Shown here: piece after piece, positions 57,401 to 64,000 of the stretch
Numbering within the stretch: position 1 is the stretch's first letter
Layout of the letters: every line of letters begins with the position of its first letter
Assembly: GCA_905160935.1 (NCBI GenBank)
Contig: CAJHZI010000481.1
Span: forward strand, 580,501-644,500
Direction: 5' to 3'
Length of the DNA stretch: 64,000 nt
Source of the DNA: Enchytraeus crypticus
Taxonomy: Eukaryota > Annelida > Clitellata > Enchytraeida > Enchytraeidae
Position numbers and translations under genes: made by a program
The notes under the pieces: generated by a model
Told to the model about the DNA's origin: nothing
Databases searched by the model: none
Seen by the model: only the letters and a program-made list of their open reading frames with translations

Positions 57401-60400
57401 TTGATTTAATGAGAGTAGGATAACTATGACCAGCCCGATTTAAGCAGAATAGATTGGTCGTAGAAGAGGAGACAGAATTGGAAAAATTTAAGCATCTAAA
57501 GATAATTTTAGAGATTCGTAAATTTCGTAAGAGGTTAACAGGTAGTGCGTTGTATTTGAGATAAAAATTTTTAACATTATAGTATCTAACAACGTTCTGC
57601 AAGGTTCTAAGTACTTGGTTGCAAGCTAAGATCAGGGGTTCAATTATGTAATTACAAGTAAAACTATAAGCTTCAATCCCGTAATGGATATAGGGATAAA
57701 CAATGGCGTAATAAATATTTTTTCAACATAAGATTGGTAATAGATCTCTTCTATGATACAGCATACCTCTAATACTATTAATTTTAGATATAATATAGTG
57801 AGTATGTTGTTTAAAGTTCAGCCTTTCATCGATATAAATTCCTAGAAATTTAATATGATTGACTCTATTAATAACCATACCATTAACAACAATACGCAAA
57901 TTAGAAGACTTAATTAAATCAACGTCATCAGTATTAGGGTAAAATAAAATATAAGCGCACTTATCATAATTAATGCTCAATAAGTTGCAACTAAACCAAT
58001 GGCTTAGTTCTTTACAAACACAGTTGGCTTTAGCATAAACAGATACCAAATTGTTTCCAGAGATAAAAGCATTAGAATCGTCAGCAAAAGAGACAGCAAG
58101 GCTTTATTGGTAGAGCGTTCGATATCATTGATATATATTAGAAACAGAAGAGGACCAAGGATAGAACCTTGAGGTACTCCTGTAGCAATAGACTGGATGC
58201 TAGATGATAAATTATTGATAACAGTATATTGAGATCTATACGAGAGGTAAGATTTAAACCATTTAAGGGCTGTACCACGAATGCCATATGTATTTAATTT
58301 ATCTAATAATATACTATGATTAACAGTTTCGAACGCCTTACTTAGATCAAAAAATAGGCCGATTATATAATTATTAGAACCATTTTCCAAACGTATCATA
58401 TTACTAGAGTTAATGATTGCATCAGCGGTTGAGTGACCTTTACGAAAGACATATTGATGTGGTGAAAATAGATCATATTTACACATAAAGCTATATATAC
58501 GTTTATATATTATTTTTTCAAAAACTTTACTAAGGTTGCTTAATAAAGATATAGGTCTATAATTATCAAATTCGCAGGTGTCGCCTTTTTGTGGATTGGA
58601 ATAACTTGAATTTGAATTTCTAATTAGACAATGAAACGTTAAGTTTGGGCGTGCTTTAGTATTTGCTTCAAACTTAAACCCAATTTAGAAGCAGCTCATA
58701 CACTTATAAACTTATGAGGCAGATGGAAAGAATTTATGGGATTTTGAAGCATATCCCTGGTTGAAGATGCTTATTAGCTGGATTAGATCTGCACTCATTG
58801 CTTCAGCGATTCCACGGATACTTGATTGCTTCTGGTCTTCTGGTCTACCTCTTCATATTGACCATTTATTGAAGTGGCGACCATGGTCTTCCATTACCTC
58901 CATTGATACACTAAATTAATCTACCACCATTAAAATTTCTATTCATATTCGTGGAATAATTTAAATACTTTTAAGAAATTCTATAAATAGAGAATTAAAA
59001 GATTTGTCTTTAAACAGTTCACGAATGTACATGCAGAATTTTTTGCGTCAAGTACTTAAGAGATTGCTGCATCCAGAATTTTTTCTCTACTTAGACCATT
59101 GGTATTGCTTCAAACGATATCTGAAGCATGTCTCAAACAAAATCTCAATATTTTTTAAAAATAAATCTGAAGTCTTCTCCAGAACACATGAAAATATATC
59201 AGGGATCTTCCCCGAAGCCTTCAACAGTAATCGAATCCAGGTACTACTGTTAAACTTCAGTAGGCTACGCCTGTGGATTAACGTCCACTCTAATAAGATG
59301 GCTGACAATTCATCAACCAGCTCGTTGATGATCCTGGATTCATTCTTTATTAATGGAGCCGTCCCAGCGAGTCCGCAAAGAGTAGTGGAAGAGTGACAAA
59401 TACAAAACGTTCAGGTTCCTGTTGGACTCAAAGGAATCTGATTTATATGGAGCAGCGTTGGACAGTCGAAACGCTCCGGAAAAGTCCTTTTCAAAGCGTT
59501 TGCATGACTACGCAAATATGTTCCAAAACGTTTAGAGAAGTTATACTGCCTCTTAAAACGTAAATCGATAAATATGAAGATTTACTTAAGTTACTGGCTA
59601 AATTAAAAACGACAAGTCAATAAGTCGTCCGAGTGATTTTTGCTTACCTAGCCGAAATATATCGTCAAGAAATGTAGCTACTTTCAGAAAATTCGTCTGA
59701 TGTAATATTTTAAAGAGCAAACTACTAAGCCGTGATCTAACTGCCTGATCAACGCCTATTCAGGGGAGTCTTGGTGGATCGATAAAAGATGAAGTGGGGA
59801 AGGGCGCTGCTGGAGCCAAAAGCAGTGGATTCAGGGCAACGTCACCCGCTGCTGCGATCAGCAACGTTGAACTTTCATAATAATAATGCTAATAATAGTA
59901 ACTACTAAGCTAGTTTTCCTAGTTCAATGCAGTATATATTTTTGTTATTAAATTTTTAAAATGTACTTATAGATTTGTTCTTTTTAAACTGATTTACTGA
60001 TGGACCGCTCAATTGAGGGATGAATTTAGTAGATAAGATTTAATTAGCTAAGACATAACATCGTGCATTGTGTAATCATGGGATAGTCTGAAACAGGGGC
60101 GTCTTCTCCATATAAGCGATGACGAAGTTTTGCGTCACGAAATTCTCCGGGGGTACCTGAAAAATACTATAGTACGGTACCCCGTTACCCCCTGAGTTTG
60201 ATTAGTAGGGGTACCCCCTAACTTTGACTTACTGGGAGACCGTATTATAGTACGTTACCCCACTAAGGTACGTTTCGTTTTGACTGACTGATTGCTTGAT
60301 TTACCGACTTGGTTGATTGATTGAAATGTTGATCAATTGGTTGATTGATTGGTTGAATGACTGGATGTTTGATTTACCGACTTTAATTGATTGGTTGAAT

Positions 60401-60688
60401 GATTGGCCGACTAATTGGTTGATCAATCGGTTGATTGATTGATCGATTGATTGACTGTTAGGCAAGCAGATTCACTTTGTACGGGACTGCACTATGGTGA
60501 CGAAGGAAGGCTGCACTATGGAGACTCCTGAGAACATAGAGCAAGGCGTGCCCGCCAAAACCTGCACCAAGCTCTGCAGCTCTGACGGGTGCAACGCCTC
60601 GCCTGGGATCGTACCTTCATCTCTTGCGTCAGTCATAATCATCTTAGCCATTGTGTCGCAAGCTATCATTACTCTTATATCAGGCTAA
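41701..60688 (+). CDS. Ly6/uPAR (three-finger fold) GPI-anchored surface protein, three exons
   Basis: Exons are 41701-41761 (signal peptide), 54221-54364 and 60462-60688. Both introns are phase 1 and the joined frame gives 143 residues. Residues 1-22 are a signal peptide (hydrophobic CLLFAGLWILSF). The LU domain follows, with cysteines at 28, 31, 42, 52, 59, 78, 86, 103, 107 and 112; C-x2-C opens it and C-x3-C-x4-C-N closes it, as the family requires. An extra Cys24 lies near the cleavage site. A hydrophobic tail (119-142) ending at the stop predicts GPI anchoring near N113-S116. The arrangement (signal exon, split LU domain, phase-1 introns) is usual for Ly6 genes. Family members modulate receptors, channels or septate junctions; the partner here is unknown. 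The first exon is the least certain, because it is 12.5 kb from the second and rests on phase and signal-peptide character. AATAAA at 60804 and 60904 may serve as polyadenylation signals. Confidence 0.75.
41860..41925 (-). repeat. Decayed tRNA-derived fragment
   Basis: 'gagattcgaacccttg' read on the minus strand is B-box-like. It lies just inside Ly6 intron 1. Confidence 0.35.
42108..42252. repeat. (GTT)n minisatellite with GTCCTCGTTGATCTT units
   Basis: Units of about 24-30 bases (GTTGTTGTTGTCCTCGTTGATCTT) repeated five times; the Val-Leu-Val frame is an artefact. Confidence 0.9.
42500..42787 (+). other. Unassigned open frame, possible exon or element relic
   Basis: An open frame follows CTTGCAG (a fair acceptor). 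From its first ATG at 42533 it reads 84 codons with balanced composition (TTEYTKTIRESEIKTVQVQD near the start, GILYDPLTDHVFLRD at the end). It lies in Ly6 intron 1, directly after a SINE 3'-end fragment. I do not recognise it. It may be a LINE or pseudogene relic. Confidence 0.2.
43720..43800. repeat. (AATA)n microsatellite
   Basis: AATAAATAAATA-type run. The surrounding 42790-45000 stretch holds (TTA/ATA)-rich sequence at about 43140-43220 and no recognised gene. Confidence 0.85.
45005..45360. repeat. 18-base minisatellite with 90-base higher-order unit
   Basis: About 19 copies of ACTAGCGCACCGATAAGT. A block beginning 'ctagctcactgataag' at 45137 recurs at 45227, exactly 90 bases (five units) later and carrying the same variants, so five-unit blocks were duplicated together. 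Confidence 0.9.
45425..45635 (+). mobile_element. RTE-like LINE 3' end
   Basis: Diverged copy ending 'accatgaaccttccagtaggcagtgcactaaca'. Confidence 0.6.
45690..45940 (+). other. Unassigned open frame of about 77 codons in Ly6 intron 1
   Basis: An open frame after 'gatatag' (possible acceptor) with protein-like composition (HDDNKPHIFAFHGKFLKVG, then EIIYTGEARKSEVKIKCNP). It ends in TAA without a good donor. I do not recognise it; a relic exon is possible. Confidence 0.15.
46003..46430. repeat. (AT)n compound repeat with an embedded LINE terminus
   Basis: (AT)n/(ATGT)n at 46003-46075 and 46180-46420. Between them, 46085-46172 is the RTE-like LINE terminus ending 'gcactaagagagagag'. Confidence 0.85.
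46548..46587. repeat. Perfect inverted repeat, 18-base arms, 4-base loop
   Basis: Arm ATAGACTACATACGGCCA at 46548-46565, loop GAGC, exact reverse complement at 46570-46587. It sits inside a dispersed repeat (about 46433-46660), where related copies do not carry the second arm. Confidence 0.95.
47459..47675 (-). mobile_element. RTE-like LINE 3' end with (GA)n tail
   Basis: (CT)n at 47480-47508 followed by the reverse complement of the family terminus and last coding part. Confidence 0.75.
48235..48465 (-). repeat. Dispersed tRNA-derived repeat, family 2 (copy 2)
   Basis: Pairs with 27095-27330 along the full length; B box on the minus strand. Confidence 0.65.
48483..48690 (+). repeat. tRNA-derived SINE, family 3, near full length
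   Basis: Head CCAGTGGCTCAGTGGATAAG holds a textbook A box; GGGTTTCAATTC is a B box about 55 bases on; then the tail 'gtgtttaacgtcaaggttc' shared with 38325-38405. Confidence 0.7.
49010..49193. repeat. (TTTA)n microsatellite
   Basis: T-rich run of TTTA/TTTTTA over about 180 bases. Confidence 0.9.
49395..49590. other. GC-rich island of unknown nature
   Basis: About 200 bases, visibly more GC-rich than its surroundings ('cctagacccgggggaccgtc', 'gccggtccctggaggcattc'), with several short self-complementary parts. No open frame or known RNA recognised. Confidence 0.4.
49772..49896 (+). repeat. tRNA-derived SINE, family 1 (copy 5), sense orientation
   Basis: GGAGCCAGTGGCGAAGTCGG head, B box GGGTTCAAATCC at about 49826, tail with GAAACTGACGTTAACATTAG. 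One of the best preserved copies. Confidence 0.85.
49900..53600. other. Gene-free part of Ly6 intron 1
   Basis: AT-rich, with (TTA/TTG)n at about 51120-51195, reversed fragments of dispersed repeats near 50500-50690, and one TAGGCCTA at 50730-50737. No exon recognised. Confidence 0.5.
53621..53663. repeat. Perfect palindrome, 21-base arms, 1-base spacer
   Basis: Arm TATACTGTAACATAGTGTTAC (53621-53641), one T, then its exact reverse complement (53643-53663). With one base between arms it could extrude as a cruciform; it does not resemble a microRNA precursor. Confidence 0.95.
53905..54025 (+). pseudogene. 5S rRNA-like relic (5S pseudogene or 5S-derived SINE head)
   Basis: The segment follows animal 5S rRNA over most of its length: 'tgttaagctcaatcgcgcc' against the AAGCTAAGC-GGGTCGGGCC region, then 'agttagtacttt', 'gtgggcgaccaccttggaag' (the C-box region GGGTGACCGCCTGGGAA) and 'cccgagtgttgacagctttg'. 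The 5' third is more diverged. Substitutions break the stems, so it is not a working 5S gene. It lies 200 bases before Ly6 exon 2. Confidence 0.65.
54391..54600. repeat. (GA)n / (GAGT)n microsatellite
   Basis: Begins 26 bases after the donor of Ly6 exon 2; (AG)n then (GTGA)n. Confidence 0.95.
55105..55450. repeat. 31-base minisatellite
   Basis: About 11 copies of a unit 'gtgatagaactctctcccacgtattcggcta', with changes mostly in 'cttcgtct/attcggct'. Confidence 0.9.
55630..56110. repeat. (TTA)n block with dispersed-repeat pieces
   Basis: (TTA)n at 55633-55685, the 'gggaggccgcattcgccac' repeat at about 55765-55870 and the 'tttacccgggtgataagaac' repeat at about 55950-56035; same association as at 3655-4500 and 25755-26345. 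Confidence 0.75.
56233..56452 (+). pseudogene. Signal-peptide-like start followed by an out-of-frame open segment
   Basis: ATG at 56233 opens a 20-residue signal-peptide-like stretch (LCLVVFLLFPTVSC) that stops four codons later. The +1 frame is open from there for about 58 codons (NRIKPFISDFVKQGGFAENY...) to TAG. An alternative is a separate internal exon from an acceptor at about 56329 (TTTATTTCAG) to a GTAAGC donor at about 56451. It may be a decayed small secreted protein. I see only a weak likeness to the SelM/Sep15 thioredoxin-like fold, and I do not rely on it. Confidence 0.3.
57230..58630 (-). pseudogene. CR1/jockey-like LINE reverse transcriptase, 5'-truncated and frameshifted
   Basis: On the minus strand: IPIHKKGD and NYRPISLLSNLSKVFEKI (about 58620-58520), QYVFRKGHST (about 58455), FFDLSKAFETVNH (about 58350), GVPQGSILGPLLF (about 58180-58145), FADDS (about 58100-58085, intact but in a shifted frame), IKFLGIYIDERLNF (about 57860-57810) and the C-terminal part down to about 57250. 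At least two frameshifts. It lies in reverse in Ly6 intron 2. Different family from the element at 2180 (FADD kept; different C-terminus). Confidence 0.85.
58700..60100. other. Gene-free part of Ly6 intron 2
   Basis: An open frame of 130 codons at 59004-59396 has no recognisable features. No exon assigned. Confidence 0.4.
60140..60275. repeat. Short imperfect repeat rich in GTACCCC
   Basis: GGTACC and GTACCCC/TTACCCC occur at least six times in about 130 bases, partly as an approx. 50-base duplication ('accccctgagtttgattag' against 'accccctaactttgactta'). Confidence 0.6.
60285..60461 (+). repeat. (GATT)n-type run ending in the Ly6 exon 3 acceptor
   Basis: Degenerate TTGA/GATT repeat over about 170 bases whose last units run directly into GACTGTTAG (AG at 60460-60461). 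Confidence 0.85.
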
Positions 60689-61550
60689 TAATACTCGTGC
60701 GTAGATAGTATGCAATATGTGTTATGTGACTTATATATAGTGTGAAATGTGTAATATGTTTGTGATCTGTATTTGTTCGTAGATAATTAGCAAAATTTAA
60801 GTAAATAAAAAACTTAACTGAATATGTTACATACATGTAAAATGAGATAGGGAATATGTTTGTGATGTGTATTTGTTCGTAAACAATTAACAAATTTAAT
60901 TAAAATAAAGAATTTTACTGCATATGATACATATTTTGATTTTACTTTCTATAATGAAATGATTTGGATTGTCCGTCCAATAGTAAAAACTCAGGTGTTA
61001 CCATCTCAATTGTGCAAATTAAGCATAAAAAGTTCTAAGCAAAAAGCACAATATGTCATAAAAAGATAATTCCAATGAAATAACGTCTGATTTCTCTCTT
61101 AGTCCTTAAAAGATCTTATCTTTAAATGTATAGAAATCGAAATTTTCCTGGATATCATGAGAGAACGGAAGGCTAATGGTAGGCTAATTCGAAGTGGAAT
61201 TTTTTACTATGGTCCTAATTGAATACAGAAGAGTACTCTTCAATAAACCCAAGTATGTCATTAAATATCAACCTTTGCACAGATATTCAACAACTGACGA
61301 GTTATACTCTAAATTATTGCTTCTTTAAGCCAAATAGGAAATTTGATGCTAAAATTCTATACGGCAGTACTTCTTATTTTATTTAGAATCTATGTGGACC
61401 ACATTTGACGTACTGTTTCTGCGTCATTAGACGTCGTTTATTTTAGTAGAGCGCTGGACGTTCATATTCCCGGTTAAGACTTTAAGCCAAGCTTCGACCC
61501 TTTAGTTTGCCATTAATATTAGATAACATTAATATCTCTATCTAAATATA
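60689..61550 (+). other. Ly6 3' flank
   Basis: AATAAA at 60804-60809 and 60904-60909 are candidate polyadenylation signals. A direct repeat of about 100-110 bases ('atgtttgtgat.tgtatttgttcgta') covers about 60740-60910, so the two hexamers lie in duplicated units. Confidence 0.5.
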
Positions 61551-61559
61551 TATTTTTCA

Positions 61560-61675
61560 TTTTCACCATTTTGGACCTCATTTTTGTTCACCGGCTTGGA
61601 TTTGTCTCAATAGTGCTCGATGTTGTCATAACGACGGTATCGTTCTAATTATTGTTGTTATCATTCAGTTTCACA
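61560..61675 (+). mobile_element. CR1/L2-like LINE 3' tail
   Basis: 'ttttggacctcatttttgtt', 'caccggcttggatttgtctc', 'aatagtgctcgatgttgtca', then 'tattgttgttat'; same family as 2180-3660. Confidence 0.65.
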
Positions 61676-61852
61676 CAGCATAGTATTACTAATAATTCTT
61701 TATTAGTTTTGATGAGGAGTTAAGATGATTTGTAGCAGTTTTGGTGATCTTTATATTGGCTATAGTTTATGAGAAATTAAGCTTTCAAATCAACGACAAT
61801 TTAAAAGTGTTTCAGAGTGTCAGAGAAGCCTGACATAGGTCTTATATGTATG

Positions 61853-61854
<2 letters not shown>

Positions 61855-61918
<64 letters not shown>
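61855..61918. repeat. (AT)n microsatellite
   Basis: Perfect alternating run of about 60 bases. Confidence 0.95.
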
Positions 61919-61921
<3 letters not shown>

Positions 61922-62409
61922 CATGTGTAAGTCTATATAAATGCCTATACTATGCACACAGTACAGCAAATCCGAAGTAATTGCTGACTAGTTTGTCCAA
62001 TGTCCTAGATGTTTATTGCGTTGACGAGAATTTAAAAATGTTGGTTGTTAAAGTGAACTACACACCGGTGCGGTAGACTCATTTTTCAGTAAAATACTGC
62101 GCTAAACTGCTGCATAATAGATGAAAGTCAATGAAAAACATTTGAAACAATTGGAATCAAATGTTTTAGTACGAAATGTAAAAAAAACTGCTATCTTAGT
62201 CTAGCTCCAGCTTTCATTTTACAATAAAAATTAGAATCCAGCAAACGAAATGCAATATAGTGATACCGGTTATTTGTTTGCACAATTTACTATCCAACAG
62301 ACGTATATAAATACGATAAATACGATGCGAGATTAAGAATCTTTTCATTTAATTACACGTAATTTTATGAATTTAAGTTTGTGTCGCTATTAAATGAGAA
62401 GAATAGTGG

Positions 62410-62532
62410 CTGCAGCCAGTGGCGATGTCGATAAGATATTCTACTGAGGGTCAGAAACTGTGGGGTTCAAATCCTTGGCTCTCCCGTAACTGACTTCGCT
62501 TTCGAGTGAGCAAACTGACGTTAGCATTAGCT
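62410..62532 (+). repeat. tRNA-derived SINE, family 1 (copy 6)
   Basis: Head 'gcagccagtggcgatgtcg', B box GGGTTCAAATCC at about 62462, tail with CAAACTGACGTTAGCATTAG. Confidence 0.8.
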
Positions 62533-64000
62533 GTGCCAGTTTTTTGTGTAGCTAAATACATGTTACATACGATGAGTATTGACAATTCTGGTATGTTACA
62601 ACCGGTGTTTGTTTTTGTGTCAACTTGATGTATATTGATTGAAAATTAACGTGAAATGATCTGTTAAAATATATTCGATCTCTAAAGATTGAAAACAATT
62701 GGATCAAAAAAAGATTCATTTTTAGTAGAACCATTTCCGAAATGTCAATAGGAATTTACTGAAATTTATTGAATAGTACATGTTACTTTATAGTATGGCA
62801 TTGTAGAATTTTTGGAAATTAAAATGGCATTGTACACATGTATTTATAACTGCCAATCTTTTTGTGATTTCACCAGATGGCGTCGAAGTCTTCATCAGTG
62901 ACTCTAATTGGCACCAGCAAATAAATGTCTATACACATTATTAATCTAATAGCTATCCAAAAGTTAAATTTCATCGTTTATTTTATATTGAATTAAGCGT
63001 TTTAGAGTAAAGTTTTATTTCAAAGAAGTATTTGAAATAAAGAAGTCTTCTGTCGTCCAAGTCTTCTTCATCAGAGCATTTAGATATAATAATTAATTAA
63101 TATAATCGGCACCAGCAAATAAGTGTACAGTATTATACACTATATTATTCTTATAGATAACCAAAAGTTAAAATTCATCGCCTATTTTATATATAATTTA
63201 CGTTTTAGAGTAATAGCTATTGCAAAGAATTTCATCCGAAGGCAAACACAGGTTCATCGTTAAAGTCTTAATAAGAAAATCATTCAAGGCAAACAATTTC
63301 TTCAGTACAGTATTGGGCCGTTTGTCTCGACTCATTGTAAAATATTATTGTTTATGTAATTAGAATCATGAGAACCTGCGGTTATTATCATTATCCCTTC
63401 ATTTCTGTATTGTAAATAAGTAATAATGAACGCCGAACAGAAATAAAACATTAACTTTACCATTCTTAGATTTTTCAAAGAAAATGAACCCGGGATATGT
63501 TTGTATATCGCTGAGAAATATAAAGCAATAGAAGTGATATCCAATAAGATCATTGCTCCAACCTATTTAGTAGATATGTGGTATCCAATAGTGATGATAT
63601 AAAAACCTATAAAGCAGACTCGAAGATCGGTCTCCGGGCCAGCAAATTGCTATGGAAATGATGGTTCAAAATAAAATTGTAGATAAAATGTACAATTATA
63701 GAGATAGTTTTTTTAGTTGTATCAGGGTCACGGAAGAAAATGTTCCACTATAACACTGACAAAGGGAAGCCACCTCAGATGTCAAATTATTGCCGTGCTT
63801 TTACTTAAACTGATATGTGAATAGAATGCGATTTTTTGTAGAAATTTTTTAAAATTTTTTATTTATTTAGATCACCAAAAAGGGTCATTCAACCCTGTAC
63901 AGTTCACAAGCAATGCGAACAATCAAGTAACTGCAATATGCAAACACAATTTAAATGTGAACCATGGTGAACTTAAAACGAAAAATAAAAGTAGAAAATA
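62533..64000. other. Gene-free right end
   Basis: AT-rich. A direct duplication is visible: 'ggcaccagcaaataaatgt' (about 62911) and 'ggcaccagcaaataagtgt' (about 63106), each followed by similar 'ccaaaagttaaa.ttcatcg' sequence, about 195 bases apart. No exon recognised. Confidence 0.5.

Noticed and set aside
59004..59396. 130-codon plus-strand frame proposed as an exon
   Set aside because: Phe/Ser/Arg-rich with no recognisable motif, no good splice sites, and not supported by phase with the Ly6 exons.

Overview
The window looks like AT-rich nuclear DNA from an invertebrate animal. Coding exons of about 90-260 bases with GT-AG introns are set in long stretches of microsatellites, minisatellites, tRNA-derived SINEs and decayed non-LTR retrotransposons (LINEs). 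The proteins found (an N-terminal sphingosine-kinase exon, the Golgi protein ACBD3/GCP60, and a GPI-anchored Ly6/uPAR protein) are animal families. I cannot fix the phylum from sequence alone. No bacterial genes, operons or CRISPR arrays are present.

Layout. Bases 442-937 (minus) are the first coding exon of a probable sphingosine kinase whose catalytic exons lie off the left edge. Bases 2057-5180 are a degenerate CR1/L2-like LINE, (TTA)n blocks and other repeats. ACBD3 occupies 5790-12776 (plus). I could phase it completely into ten coding exons giving 552 residues, ending in the Golgi-dynamics (GOLD) domain. Its 3' flank carries a threefold tandem repeat, each copy with an AATAAA. Tail to tail with it, 16686-23075 (minus) is an uninterrupted reading frame of 2129 codons for a Ser/Asp/Asn-rich, mostly disordered protein that I do not recognise. 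From 24 to 41.7 kb I see no gene, only SINEs, LINE 3' ends, microsatellites and two E-box clusters. From 41701 to 60688 (plus) three widely separated exons, all joined by phase-1 introns, make a 143-residue Ly6/uPAR GPI-anchored protein. Its introns of 12.5 and 6.1 kb hold a reverse-oriented LINE, a 5S rRNA-like relic and several minisatellites. The last 3.3 kb hold a SINE, a LINE tail and an (AT)n tract.

The most unusual signal is at splice junctions. Four of the eleven splice acceptors that I can place directly abut (GATT)n microsatellite, a sequence that repeats a YTNAY branch-point-like pentamer. In ACBD3 the exonic edge itself has been tandemly copied into the neighbouring intron, at the exon 7 donor (two exact 13-base exon-end copies plus weaker ones) and at the exon 9 acceptor (two extra copies). 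Each is a decoy junction whose use would lead to a stop codon. Several dispersed elements also end in their own characteristic microsatellite, which suggests how these simple repeats were seeded.

The genes are not an operon or pathway. Lipid or membrane themes (sphingosine kinase, ACBD3, a GPI protein) are probably coincidental neighbours. All family assignments rest on reading motifs by eye; no database search was possible.
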